DNA of 64,000 nt from Sphingomonas xinjiangensis (GTDB lineage: Bacteria; Pseudomonadota; Alphaproteobacteria; Sphingomonadales; Sphingomonadaceae): contig NZ_JACIJF010000006.1 of NCBI RefSeq assembly GCF_014199255.1, forward strand, positions 62,001-126,000. Direction: 5' to 3'. The notes under the pieces were generated by a model. It was not told the origin of the DNA. It did no database searches and saw nothing but the letters and a program-made list of their open reading frames with translations. Positions 55,898 to 64,000 of the stretch are shown here, one piece after another. Every line of letters begins with the position of its first letter. The first letter of the stretch is position 1. A program made the translations under genes and the position numbers.

Positions 55898-57004
55898 TCA
55901 ATCCCGCGCCGGGCTGCCCCGCTCGGCCACCATCCGCTCGCCATCGATCACGATCGGGCTCGCCACCCCGGGCAGGCCGTCGCGTTCGATCCGCATGCCC
56001 CGCGCGGCAACCTGCGCGTCGGCGAACACTTCGTCCATCCGGTTGATCGGGCCGGCGGGCACGCCGACGCCTTCCAGCGCCTCGTACAGCGCGGCCTTGG
56101 CCCAGCCGCCGATCGCCGATTCGAGCAGCGGCAGCAGCACCCGCCGATTCGCCACGCGTGCCGCATTGGTCGCGAACCGCGCATCCGCCGCCACGTCCAG
56201 CCCCAGCACGCCGCACAGCCGGGCGAACTGCGCATCATTGCCCACCGCGACGATCAGCGCGCCGTCGCGCGTCTCGAACGCCTGATAGGGCACCAGATTG
56301 GGATGCCCGTTGCCCATGCGATGCGGCACGGCGCCGCTCGCCATCCAGTTGAGCGCCTGGTTCGCTAGCACGCCCACCTGCGTGTCGAGCAGCGCCATGT
56401 CGATATGCGCGCCCGCACCCGTGACGTCACGCCGCCGCAACGCGCTCAGGATCGCCACCGCCGAATAAACGCCGGTGAAGATGTCGGCATAGGCGATGCC
56501 CGCCTTTTGCGGGTCGCCGTCCGGCTCCCCGGTCAGCGACATGAACCCGCCCATGCCCTGGATGATGAAATCGTATCCGGCACGATGCGCGTACGGGCCG
56601 GTCTGGCCAAAGCCGGTGATCGAACACACCACCAGCCGCGGATCGACGGCCCGCAGCGTGGCTGGGTCGAGCCCGTACTTCACCAGCCCACCGACCTTGT
56701 AATTCTCGATCACCACATCGGCATCCGCGATCAGGCCGCGCACCTCCGCCTGCCCATCGGGCGCGGCGATGTCGATGAAACGGCTGGTCTTGCCTCGATT
56801 GGTGGCATGGAAATAGGCCGCGTCGCGGTTCGCGCCCTGCGCATCGTGCAGGAATGGAGGCCCCCAATGCCGCGTGTCGTCACCCGCGCCGGGCCGCTCC
56901 ACCTTGATCACCTCGGCGCCCAGATCGGCCAGCAACTGCCCGCACCAGGGACCCGCCAGGATTCGCGCCAGTTCGACGACGCGGATGCCTGAAAGCGGCT
57001 TCAT
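55898..57004 (-). CDS. CaiB/BaiF-family CoA-transferase
   Basis: 368 residues from ATG 57004. Begins L-S-G-I-R-V-V-E-L-A-R-I-L-A-G-P-W near 4-20, the family start; the catalytic Asp is D174 in G-I-A-Y-A-D-I-F-T-G. Adjacent gcdH suggests succinyl-CoA:glutarate CoA-transferase (SUGCT-type), giving glutaryl-CoA for the dehydrogenase. That is inference from context; formyl- or other CoA-transfer is possible. Overlaps GNAT by 4 bp. Confidence 0.88.
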   Translation of the reverse strand: MKPLSGIRVVELARILAGPWCGQLLADLGAEVIKVERPGAGDDTRHWGPPFLHDAQGANRDAAYFHATNRGKTSRFIDIAAPDGQAEVRGLIADADVVIENYKVGGLVKYGLDPATLRAVDPRLVVCSITGFGQTGPYAHRAGYDFIIQGMGGFMSLTGEPDGDPQKAGIAYADIFTGVYSAVAILSALRRRDVTGAGAHIDMALLDTQVGVLANQALNWMASGAVPHRMGNGHPNLVPYQAFETRDGALIVAVGNDAQFARLCGVLGLDVAADARFATNAARVANRRVLLPLLESAIGGWAKAALYEALEGVGVPAGPINRMDEVFADAQVAARGMRIERDGLPGVASPIVIDGERMVAERGSPARD

Positions 57005-57519
57005 CCCTCTGCCCGCCGAACCGCGTAAAAGACATGGTCGTGCAGCATCTGCCCATTGCCGCGCTCCACGCGTCGGGGCTGGAGCACGCCGCCGATCTTG
57101 TCCATCGCCCTGCGTGAGCGGAGATTGTTCTCGCCCACTACGAAGATCGCCGTGGGTACGAAGCGGTGGATATGGCCGAGCATCAGTTGCTTGACCTCGC
57201 GATTGACGGCACCGCCCCAATGTTCGCGCGCCAGGAAAGTGTATCCGATCTCCACTTCTTCGCGCACCGGATCGGGGAAGCAGTAGCGGCTGGCACCGAT
57301 GATCGTGCCGCTCGCGCGGTCGATGATCGTAAGTCCGCCGCCGCTTGCCAGCGCTTCCTCGAAGAAGCGGCGGAACATGGCTTCCTGCCAGCGGTCCCGT
57401 GCGGGATGCAGCTCCCAGATCAACGGATCGGATGCGACGGCATATTGCCCAGCCCAATCCTCCGCCACCGTCGGGCGCAGCAGCACGCGCTCGCCGACAA
57501 GGGTCGGCTGAAGGTCCAT
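57001..57519 (-). CDS. GNAT-family N-acetyltransferase
   Basis: 172 residues. RimJ/RimL-like layout: L-V-G-E-R-V-L-L-R-P near 7-16, G-Y-T-F-L-A-R-E-H-W-G-G near 92-103, N-x-R-S-R-R-A-M-D-K-I-G near 132-143 (acetyl-CoA site). Substrate unknown. It lies between gcdH and the CoA-transferase with start/stop overlaps on both sides. Confidence 0.88.
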   Translation of the reverse strand: MDLQPTLVGERVLLRPTVAEDWAGQYAVASDPLIWELHPARDRWQEAMFRRFFEEALASGGGLTIIDRASGTIIGASRYCFPDPVREEVEIGYTFLAREHWGGAVNREVKQLMLGHIHRFVPTAIFVVGENNLRSRRAMDKIGGVLQPRRVERGNGQMLHDHVFYAVRRAEG

Positions 57520-58703
57520 CAGAACGCCGCGATCCCCGTGATCGCCCGGCCCAGGATCAGCCCGTGCACGTCATGCGTGCCTTCGTACGTGTTGACCGTC
57601 TCCAGGTTGATCGCGTGGCGCATCACATGGAACTCGGCGGAAATGCCGTTGCCGCCATGCATGTCGCGCGCGACGCGGGCGATATCCAGCGCCTTGCCGC
57701 AATTGTTGCGCTTGATGATGCTGATCGTCTCGGGCGCCAGGATGCCTTCGTCGAACATCCGTCCGGCGCGCAATGCCGCTTGCAGCCCCAGCGCAATCTC
57801 GGTCTGCATGTTGGCGAGCTTCAGCTGCACCAGCTGAGTCGCCGCCAGCGACCGGCCGAACTGCTGGCGGTCCAGTGTGTACTGCCGCGCGGCATGCATG
57901 CACGCCTCGGCCGCACCCATCACGCCCCAGGAAATGCCATAGCGCGCGCGGTTGAGGCAGCCGAACGGCCCCTTCAGCCCCTGCACTTCGGGCAACAGCG
58001 CGTCCTCGCGGATTTCGACGCCGTCCATCACGATCTCGCCGGTCACGCTTGCGCGCAGGCTCAGCTTGCCTTCGATCTTGGGGGTCGAAAGCCCCGCCAT
58101 GCCGCGTTCGAGCACGAAACCGCGGATCGCGCCGTCATGCGCGTCGGATTTCGCCCACACCACGAAAACGTCGGCGATCGGCGAATTGGTGATCCACATC
58201 TTGGCGCCGCTCAGCCGGTATCCGCCGTCGATCTTCTCGGCCCGCGTGCGCATGCCGGCGGGATCGGACCCGGCATCGGGCTCGGTCAGCCCGAAACAGC
58301 CCACCCATTCGCCGCTCGCCAGCTTGGGCAGATATTTGCGCTTCTGCTCCTCCGAACCATAAGCATGGATCGGGTACATCACGAGCGAGCTCTGCACGCT
58401 CATCGCCGACCGGTACCCCGAATCGACGCGCTCCACTTCGCGGGCCACCAGGCCATAAGCGACATAGCCCAGTCCGGCGCCGCCATAATTCTCCGGGATC
58501 GTCGCGCCCAGCAGCCCCAATTGGCCCATCTCGGCCATGATCTCGCGGTCGAAGCGCTCGTCCAGAAACGCGCGCGTGACGCGCGGCAACAGCTCACCCT
58601 GCGCATAATCGCGCGCGGCGGCCTGCACCATGCGTTCCTCGTCGGTCAGCTGCGCATCGAGTGCGAAGGGGTCCTGCCAGTCGAACCGGCCCATCTGTGC
58701 CAT
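57519..58703 (-). CDS. gcdH: Glutaryl-CoA dehydrogenase
   Basis: 394 residues from ATG 58703. Acyl-CoA dehydrogenase fold with [11 protein letters not shown] near 136-146 and W-I-T-N-S near 165-169. The C-terminal [20 protein letters not shown] is diagnostic for the glutaryl-CoA branch; catalytic base E374. It oxidises and decarboxylates glutaryl-CoA to crotonyl-CoA in lysine/tryptophan breakdown, electrons going to ETF. First of gcdH-GNAT-CoA-transferase. Confidence 0.93.
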   Translation of the reverse strand: MAQMGRFDWQDPFALDAQLTDEERMVQAAARDYAQGELLPRVTRAFLDERFDREIMAEMGQLGLLGATIPENYGGAGLGYVAYGLVAREVERVDSGYRSAMSVQSSLVMYPIHAYGSEEQKRKYLPKLASGEWVGCFGLTEPDAGSDPAGMRTRAEKIDGGYRLSGAKMWITNSPIADVFVVWAKSDAHDGAIRGFVLERGMAGLSTPKIEGKLSLRASVTGEIVMDGVEIREDALLPEVQGLKGPFGCLNRARYGISWGVMGAAEACMHAARQYTLDRQQFGRSLAATQLVQLKLANMQTEIALGLQAALRAGRMFDEGILAPETISIIKRNNCGKALDIARVARDMHGGNGISAEFHVMRHAINLETVNTYEGTHDVHGLILGRAITGIAAF

Positions 58704-58713
58704 CACACTTTCC

Positions 58714-59583
58714 TCAGATCGCGTCGGGAGACACGGTTTCAGCAGCCGGCGCGGCAGCCGGCGGCGGGGTGGCCGGCAACTGCACGGCGGCCCGCTCGAT
58801 CTCGTCCAGCGCGTGCCGCGCCTCGACATAGCGTCGCGCCGCCGAAACCCAGCTTTCGGCGGTGGCGACGCCGGGCAGGTGCGCCACTTCGGCCAGCGCC
58901 GCCTCGATCCTGCCCATGTCCAGGTCGCGCTTGGCGCGGCGCAGCCGCTCGGGCCCGCGTGGGCTTGGCGATCCGGCCTGGCGCAGCACCACCATGTCGC
59001 CCAGCACGCGCTGCGCCCGGGTCCACAGGCTGTCGTCCGGTCCGGTCAGCAGCTTGGGCGCAATCGTGTCGAGCGCCAGCCGCAGATCCTCGATCGTCAC
59101 CGGCTGCGCGGCTGCGCGCGTGATCGCCGACACCGCATTGCCATGCTCCTCGGCGAATCGCCGGCGCAATTGCAGCTCCAGCCCACCCAGCGGCGTTCCG
59201 CGCTCGATCGCGCGCCGCACCGAAAACGCAATCATCAGCCGCTCGGCCTGACCCGCATAGCTCGATGCGGTACGCGCGCTGGTGCCGACATCGTTCAGCC
59301 GGTTTTCCAGCTGGTCCAGCCGCGAAGCCAGGTCCTGCTCGCGTGCGTTCAGCGTCGCCAGATCGGTGCCCGGCGGCACCGGCACCTTCACCGCGACGGG
59401 TTGCGACGGCACGGCGATGGTCGGCGCCGGCTGCGGACCCACACCGCCGTCCTGGCCGGTCAAATGCAGCACGCCCGCGGTCGCGGCGATGCCCCCCAGA
59501 AAGGCGATGCCGCCGATCAACAGGTTGCTCCGCCGCCCGGAAGAAATAGGGGCCGCTTCCGGCGCGAAAGGCTCGTCGTTCAT
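58714..59583 (-). CDS. Mitofilin-like membrane protein (COG4223)
   Basis: 289 residues from ATG 59583. One N-terminal helix (about 20-42, [12 protein letters not shown]), then a Pro/Gln segment, a coiled coil (about 70-115) and a helical C-terminal domain with A-R-R-Y-V-E-A-R-H near 250-262. Alphaproteobacteria carry this beside hemCD as a mitofilin (Mic60)-like protein. It follows hemD (31-bp gap). Confidence 0.75.
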   Translation of the reverse strand: MNDEPFAPEAAPISSGRRSNLLIGGIAFLGGIAATAGVLHLTGQDGGVGPQPAPTIAVPSQPVAVKVPVPPGTDLATLNAREQDLASRLDQLENRLNDVGTSARTASSYAGQAERLMIAFSVRRAIERGTPLGGLELQLRRRFAEEHGNAVSAITRAAAQPVTIEDLRLALDTIAPKLLTGPDDSLWTRAQRVLGDMVVLRQAGSPSPRGPERLRRAKRDLDMGRIEAALAEVAHLPGVATAESWVSAARRYVEARHALDEIERAAVQLPATPPPAAAPAAETVSPDAI

Positions 59584-59614
59584 GGCGTCCTTATTCGCCC
59601 CGCGATGGGCGGGG

Positions 59615-60289
59615 TCAATCGGCCAGCGCGATCGCGGTATCGAGCAGCGCCTCCGGGCTCGGGTCGGGCGCGACGCGCAGCACATTCCATCCTTCGCCGG
59701 CCGCTCGGGCGCAGGCGTCGCTCATCGCCACCACGCCGATTCGCGCGCGATCCAGCCCACATGCGTCCACCACGTCGCTCAGCCGCTCGCCGGCGCGTGC
59801 CGATTGCACCAGCGCGATCGATCCGATCAGCCGCTCGGCGGCGGCAGGCGCGATGGGCAGGGCTTCGCTGGCATAGACCGTGCGGATATCCGCCACGATC
59901 CCGCCCTGTTCCACGGTCCGCTCGCGCCCGGCCAGATGCAGAGCCCGCGAAACGCCTGCTTCGCGCGCCAGCGCCACCAGCGCCGCCGCGCCGGCCCGGC
60001 CGATCTGCGCGATGCGGAACCCGGCACGCTCGGCCGATTCGGCGGTCGAAGCGCCGACGGCAAAGACCGGCAGATTCCGCAGCATCGCCAGGCCGGCGCC
60101 GCCCTGGCGCACGGCGTTGGCGCTGGTCAGGATCAGCGCGTCAAAGGCTGCGGGGTCGGGCAGGTCCCAGGGTACCGGTGCGATCCCGAACAACGGCAAT
60201 CGAACCACCCGGCGTCCACGCGCCTCTGCCGCTGCGGCCATGATCCGGTTGCCGGGCTCGGGCCGCAAGACCGCGAAAGGGCGGTTCAT
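59615..60289 (-). CDS. hemD: Uroporphyrinogen-III synthase
   Basis: 224 residues. Starts R-P-F-A-V-L-R-P-E-P-G-N near 3-14; D-A-L-I-L-T-S-A-N-A-V-R near 50-61, the family segment. HemD sequences are poorly conserved, so the call also rests on hemC upstream (4-bp overlap). It cyclises hydroxymethylbilane with ring-D inversion. Confidence 0.88.
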   Translation of the reverse strand: MNRPFAVLRPEPGNRIMAAAAEARGRRVVRLPLFGIAPVPWDLPDPAAFDALILTSANAVRQGGAGLAMLRNLPVFAVGASTAESAERAGFRIAQIGRAGAAALVALAREAGVSRALHLAGRERTVEQGGIVADIRTVYASEALPIAPAAAERLIGSIALVQSARAGERLSDVVDACGLDRARIGVVAMSDACARAAGEGWNVLRVAPDPSPEALLDTAIALAD

Positions 60290-61200
60290 CCCTCGAACAG
60301 CCGGCGGATCTCGGGTGGCGCATGCTCGAGCAGATCCTGCGCCACTGCACGGGGCAGCAGCGGGTCGAGCGGGGCGCCTTCGATCTGCGAATACAGGTGA
60401 TGCGCGCCATCCTGCGACAACAGCTCGGCGCGCAGTGTCAGGATGCCGCCCTCCAGCGTCGCCAGCGCCGCCACCGGCGAATGGCAATCGGCTTTCAGCG
60501 CCGCCAGGAAGGCGCGCTCGGCGTCGGCGCAGGCATGCGTCTGCGGGTCGTCGATCGCCTTGAGCATCGCCAGGCTATGCGCGTCGTCGGCGCGGCACTC
60601 CACGCCGATGATCCCTTGTGCCGGGGCGGGCAGCATCACGTTGATCGGAATGGCCGTGCCGACATCGTCCCGGCCAAGCCGCGCCAGCCCCGCCGCCGCC
60701 AGCAGCGTCGCGTCGACTTCGCCTGCGGCCAGCTTGGCCAACCGCGTTTCGACATTGCCGCGGAACAGCACGATCTGCAGATCGGGGCGGATCTTGCGCA
60801 ATTGCGCGGCTCTTCGCGGCGAACTGGTGCCGATCACGGCGTTTTGGCGTAGCGATTCGATCGAATCCGCGCCGATCAGCCGGTCGCGCACGTCGGCGCG
60901 GTGCAGGGTCGCGGCAATGGCGATCATGTCGGGGCGGAACGTCTCGACGTCCTTCATCGAATGCACCGCGCAATCGATGTCGCCCGCCAGCAACGCGCGG
61001 TCCAACTCCTTGGTCCACAACGCCTTTCCGCCGATCTCCGCCAGCGCCCGGTCCTGCACCCGGTCGCCGGTGGTGCGGATCGTGACGATCTCCACGTCCT
61101 GCGCCGCGACGATTTCCGCGTCGACCAGATGCTGGCCAACCATGTTGGCTTGGGTAAGTGCCAGCGGCGAACCGCGGGTGCCGATACGAAACTTGGCCAT
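60286..61200 (-). CDS. hemC: Porphobilinogen deaminase (hydroxymethylbilane synthase)
   Basis: 304 residues. Starts F-R-I-G-T-R-G-S-P-L-A-L near 4-15; D-C-A-V-H-S-M-K-D near 76-84, T-S-S-P-R-R-A-A-Q near 125-133, and cofactor cysteine C239 in A-D-C-H-S-P-V-A. It joins four porphobilinogens. Divergent from tsaD across 28 bp, in operon with hemD. hemE and hemJ are 40 kb away at oriC. Confidence 0.95.
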   Translation of the reverse strand: MAKFRIGTRGSPLALTQANMVGQHLVDAEIVAAQDVEIVTIRTTGDRVQDRALAEIGGKALWTKELDRALLAGDIDCAVHSMKDVETFRPDMIAIAATLHRADVRDRLIGADSIESLRQNAVIGTSSPRRAAQLRKIRPDLQIVLFRGNVETRLAKLAAGEVDATLLAAAGLARLGRDDVGTAIPINVMLPAPAQGIIGVECRADDAHSLAMLKAIDDPQTHACADAERAFLAALKADCHSPVAALATLEGGILTLRAELLSQDGAHHLYSQIEGAPLDPLLPRAVAQDLLEHAPPEIRRLFEG

Positions 61201-61228
61201 GGCTTGTGCTAATGCCCCGGGGGCTTAG

Positions 61229-62263
61229 ATGGATGCAATGGCGCTGATCCTGGGTCTTGAATCGAGCTGCGACGAAACCGCCGCGGCACTGGTGGAAAGC
61301 GACGGCACGATCCGCGCGCACAAGCTCGCACGGCAGGACGCCGCACATCGCCCTTATGGCGGCGTTGTGCCCGAAATCGCCGCCCGCGCGCATGTCGAAG
61401 TGCTTGGCCCGCTCGTGGAGGCGGCGCTGGAGGAAGCCGGCGTCACCCTCGATCAGGTCGACGCGATCGCCGCCACCGCCGGTCCCGGCCTGATCGGCGG
61501 CGTGATGGTCGGTCTGGTCACGGGCAAGGCGCTCGCCTTGGCCGCCGGCAAGCCGCTGATCGCCGTCAATCATCTCGAAGGGCATGGCCTCTCACCGCGC
61601 CTTACCGACCGTGATCTCGCTTTTCCGTATCTGCTGCTCCTCGTCTCGGGCGGGCATTGCCAGTTGCTGCTGGTCGAAGGGGTGGGGCAGTATCGCCGCC
61701 TCGCCACCACGATCGACGACGCTGCCGGCGAAGCATTCGACAAGACCGCCAAAATCCTCGGCCTCGGTTTCCCCGGTGGTCCCGCCGTCGAAGCCGCCGC
61801 CGCCAAGGGGAACCCGAAAGCCGTGGCGCTTCCCCGCCCGTTGCTCGGCTCCGGCGAGCCGCACTTCTCCTTTGCCGGGCTTAAGAGCGCGGTGGCGCGC
61901 GTGGTCGGTCAATATAGCCCCGAAGACATCGCCGCTTCGTTCCAGCAGGCGGTGGTCGATTGCCTGGTCGACCGCACTCGCATCGCCCTGGCAAAGGTTC
62001 GCCCGACCGCGCTGGTCGTTGCTGGCGGGGTCGCCGCCAACACCGCCGTTCGCGCGGCGCTGGAGTCGCTCGCCGCCGACCATGATCTGGCGTTCGTCGC
62101 CCCGCCTTTGTGGCTGTGTACCGATAACGCCGCGATGATCGCCTGGGCCGGGGTGGAACGCCATGCCGCCGGGCTGTTCGACTCGCTCGACGTGCCCGCA
62201 CGCCCGCGCTGGCCGCTCGATCCCCGTGCCGAAAAGGTTCGTGGCGCAGGAGTGAAGGCATGA
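61229..62263 (+). CDS. tsaD: tRNA t6A-modification protein TsaD
   Basis: 344 residues. G-L-E-S-S-C-D-E-T near 9-17, metal ligands H115 and H119 in N-H-L-E-G-H, G-G-V-A-A-N near 267-272, and a late D for metal (C-T-D-N-A). It adds threonylcarbamoyl to A37 of ANN-reading tRNAs. A GGGGG run 5 bases before ATG 61229 may be the ribosome site; ATG 61238 is the alternative. Overlaps gpsA by 4 bp. Confidence 0.95.
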   Translation: MDAMALILGLESSCDETAAALVESDGTIRAHKLARQDAAHRPYGGVVPEIAARAHVEVLGPLVEAALEEAGVTLDQVDAIAATAGPGLIGGVMVGLVTGKALALAAGKPLIAVNHLEGHGLSPRLTDRDLAFPYLLLLVSGGHCQLLLVEGVGQYRRLATTIDDAAGEAFDKTAKILGLGFPGGPAVEAAAAKGNPKAVALPRPLLGSGEPHFSFAGLKSAVARVVGQYSPEDIAASFQQAVVDCLVDRTRIALAKVRPTALVVAGGVAANTAVRAALESLAADHDLAFVAPPLWLCTDNAAMIAWAGVERHAAGLFDSLDVPARPRWPLDPRAEKVRGAGVKA

Positions 62264-63234
62264 AGATCGCAGTCATTGGCGGCGGTGCGTGGGGAACGGC
62301 GCTTGCGCAGGTCGCCGCCCGCGCCGATCAGAATGTGCTGCTATGGGCGCGCGAGCCCGACGTGGTCGACAGTATCAACACGCTTCACCAGAACAACCAG
62401 TTCCTTGCCGGCGTGCCGCTGTCCCCCTCGATCCGCGCCACCGGTGACCTGGCCGATTTGGCCGATGCCGCCGCGATCCTGGTCGTCGCACCGGCGCAGC
62501 ATGTCGGCGCGGTGCTGGCCCAAGCGCCGATCGGCGCCACGCCCCTGGTGCTCTGTGCCAAAGGCATCGAGGCGGGCACGCGCCGCCTGATCAGCGACGT
62601 CGCGCAGGGCGCGGCGCCCGATGCGCCGATCGCCGTGCTGTCCGGGCCCACCTTCGCGCATGAAGTCGCCGCCGGTCAGCCCACTGCCGTGACGCTGGCT
62701 TGCACGGACGCGGCGCTGCGCACCCGGCTGGCCGACCGCCTCGCCGCCCCCGCCTTCCGCATTTATGGTTCGTCCGACGTGATTGGGGCCGAGATCGGCG
62801 GGGCGGTCAAGAACGTGCTCGCCATCGCCTGCGGCGTGGTTGAGGGGGCGGGCCTCGGCCAGAACGCCCGCGCCGCCCTGATCGCGCGGGGCTTTGCCGA
62901 AATGACGCGCTTCGGCCTTGCGCGGGGCGCACAGGCCGAGACGCTCACCGGCTTGTCCGGCCTAGGGGACTTGGTTCTCACTTGCTCGTCCACCAACTCG
63001 CGCAACTTTTCGCTCGGCGTCGGACTGGGGCAGGGACGTAGCGCCACCGAGCTGCTCGCCGATCGCCGCACGGTTGCGGAGGGTGCGTTCACTGCCCCGG
63101 TGCTGCGCGAGGCAGCCGCGGATGCTGGCGTCGACATGCCGGTCACCGCAGCGGTGAACGCGCTGCTGGAGGGGGCAGCCGTGTCGCAGGTGATCGAAGC
63201 GCTGCTCGCCCGCCCGCTCAAACCCGAACGATAA
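62260..63234 (+). CDS. gpsA: Glycerol-3-phosphate dehydrogenase [NAD(P)+]
   Basis: 324 residues. NAD motif [10 protein letters not shown] near 6-15, catalytic K of G-A-V-K-N-V near 186-191 and G-L-G-D-L-V-L-T near 237-244. It makes sn-glycerol-3-phosphate for phospholipids. Coupled to tsaD. Confidence 0.95.
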   Translation: MKIAVIGGGAWGTALAQVAARADQNVLLWAREPDVVDSINTLHQNNQFLAGVPLSPSIRATGDLADLADAAAILVVAPAQHVGAVLAQAPIGATPLVLCAKGIEAGTRRLISDVAQGAAPDAPIAVLSGPTFAHEVAAGQPTAVTLACTDAALRTRLADRLAAPAFRIYGSSDVIGAEIGGAVKNVLAIACGVVEGAGLGQNARAALIARGFAEMTRFGLARGAQAETLTGLSGLGDLVLTCSSTNSRNFSLGVGLGQGRSATELLADRRTVAEGAFTAPVLREAAADAGVDMPVTAAVNALLEGAAVSQVIEALLARPLKPER

Positions 63235-63247
63235 GCGCGTTCAGCCG

Positions 63248-63409
63248 TCAGAAATCGACGGCAATGCCCTTCAACTCCCAATCCCCATAGCGGGTCGGAT
63301 CCTGGCCCAGGGGATCGCCTTCCACCGTGGCGCCAGGTTCAGGCTGCGGCACCGGCGGGCTTTCGGTCAGATATTCGGGCGGCTTCAAATGGGGTGGGCG
63401 CTGACCCAT
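63248..63409 (-). CDS. DUF1674/SdhAF4-like succinate dehydrogenase assembly factor
   Basis: 53 residues from ATG 63409. The end D-P-T-R-Y-G-D-W-E-L-K-G-I-A-V-D-F is the DUF1674 signature; the front is Pro-rich. SdhAF4 guards flavinylated SdhA before complex II assembly. It converges on gpsA, with 13 bp between. Confidence 0.9.
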   Translation of the reverse strand: MGQRPPHLKPPEYLTESPPVPQPEPGATVEGDPLGQDPTRYGDWELKGIAVDF

Positions 63410-63446
63410 GGCAGATCTCCGTTGTTTCGCGTCTTCTATAAGGCTT

Positions 63447-63467
63447 CCCCTCCACCAGAGGGAGGGG
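63447..63467. repeat. Small palindrome between sdhAF4 and the RsmB-type gene
   Basis: CCCCTCC (63447-63453) pairs with GGAGGGG (63461-63467), loop ACCAGAG. In a divergent gap, so not a terminator; it may overlap a promoter or be another dispersed repeat. Confidence 0.45.
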
Positions 63468-63480
63468 CTAGGGCACGGCA

Positions 63481-64000
63481 ATGGCTCACCCCCCGCAAAA
63501 ATCCGCACCGCGCACCGAAACTCCAGGCCTTCCCGCCCGCCGCGCGGCGCTCCGCTTGCTCGATGCCGTGCTGCGCCGCGGCCTTGCACTCGAACAGGCG
63601 CTGGATAGCGCGGCGAAGGGGCTCGCCCCCAGCGACCGCGGCCTTGCGCACGCGATCGCCGCCGAAACGCTGCGCCGCCTGCCGGATCTCGACGCGCTGA
63701 TCGACTCCGCCACGCAGCGCCCGCTGCCCCATGACGCAAAGGCGCGCTTCGCGCTGCGCATCGCGCTGGCCCAGGCGCTGGGGCTCGGCACGCCGCACCA
63801 TGCCGCCATCGCCACGGTGCTGCCGCTGGTGGATGGCGGCCCGCGCAAGCTCGTCCATGGCGTGTTCGGCACGCTGATGCGACGTGACGTGCAGTTTCCC
63901 GAAACCCCGGTGCTTCCCGATTCCATCATCGAGCGCTGGCAGCGCCACTGGGGCGAAGCGGCCGTCGATGCGGCTGCGCACGCAATCGCTGCCCCGCCGC
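63481..64000 (+). CDS. RsmB/NOP-family rRNA methyltransferase, N-terminal part (cut by window end)
   Basis: ATG 63481 opens a frame with no stop to the window end, 173 codons. It is A-R-R-A-A-L-R-L-L-D-A-V-L-R-R-G near 19-34, then L-D-A-L-I-D near 70-75, and P-L-V-D-G-G-P-R-K-L-V-H-G-V-F-G near 119-134: the NusB-like N-terminal domain of Fmu/RsmB m5C methyltransferases. The SAM domain lies beyond the edge. Its substrate is probably 16S rRNA C967. Confidence 0.82.
   Translation, partial: MAHPPQKSAPRTETPGLPARRAALRLLDAVLRRGLALEQALDSAAKGLAPSDRGLAHAIAAETLRRLPDLDALIDSATQRPLPHDAKARFALRIALAQALGLGTPHHAAIATVLPLVDGGPRKLVHGVFGTLMRRDVQFPETPVLPDSIIERWQRHWGEAAVDAAAHAIAAPP

Overview
The window looks like an ordinary chromosomal segment of a sphingomonad (Alphaproteobacteria, Sphingomonas-like). 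The evidence is high GC, a CrtZ carotenoid hydroxylase, alphaproteobacterial small families (DUF1491, DUF6489, DUF1674/SdhAF4, DUF3576, MmcB), CcrM-type GANTC sites, and the gene order around hemE. Most genes are densely packed with 4-bp ATGA/GTGA overlaps, and I see no prophage, integron, IS element or CRISPR array. This taxonomic call is inference from gene content.

The most important feature is the likely chromosomal replication origin. The 371-bp gap at 20581-20951 lies between ppsR (minus strand, with maf-aroE-coaE-dnaQ behind it) and hemE (plus strand, with hemJ and rho behind it). This is the classical alphaproteobacterial oriC position (Caulobacter, Rickettsia). The gap holds one 8/9 DnaA box, a head-to-head pair of weaker boxes, an AT-rich patch and nine GANTC sites within 225 bp. 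About 7-9 kb away, in mnmE-mnmG-rsmG-parA-parB, there are three parS palindromes, two of them inside the rsmG reading frame. The window therefore covers origin and centromere together.

Layout: 1-4156, the end of a class V aminotransferase-like gene, two MFS transporters, a decayed SDR fragment and an unlisted ~44-aa gene. 4339-7366, etfA, etfB and sucC. 7555-11227, a secreted lipocalin-like protein, crtZ, msrB and a class A PBP. 11392-14984, YgjP-type metallopeptidase, YcgN-type protein, SCO1, ankyrin protein, MmcB and a SleB-type hydrolase. 15145-20580, DUF1491, thioesterase, ptsN, hpf and the dnaQ-coaE-aroE-maf-ppsR run. 20581-31815, oriC, hemE-hemJ, rho, terC, DLH-ogt and mnmE through parB. 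31892-38191, SDR, holA-lptE-leuS, DUF3576 and a putative outer-membrane barrel. 38348-45545, thiE-like, yggS-HAD, ribA-xthA, lolA and ftsK. 45665-48897, ubiH-like, Trm112-like, LON-domain protein, ybbN-like and tRNA-Gly(GCC). 49166-52825, a large hybrid histidine kinase. 52995-59583, DUF2147, DUF72, then a glutarate/CoA-type cluster (FAD protein, membrane protein, CaiB CoA-transferase, GNAT, gcdH) and a mitofilin-like protein. 59615-64000, hemD-hemC, tsaD-gpsA, SdhAF4 and the start of an RsmB-type methyltransferase cut by the window end.

Several short palindromic repeat families recur in intergenic gaps, including a composite 104-bp inverted repeat at 40245-40348. Several genes (7555, 8077, 8600, 38901, 53456) have a TATA-like -10 element 6-7 nt before the ATG and no Shine-Dalgarno sequence, which suggests leaderless transcripts.
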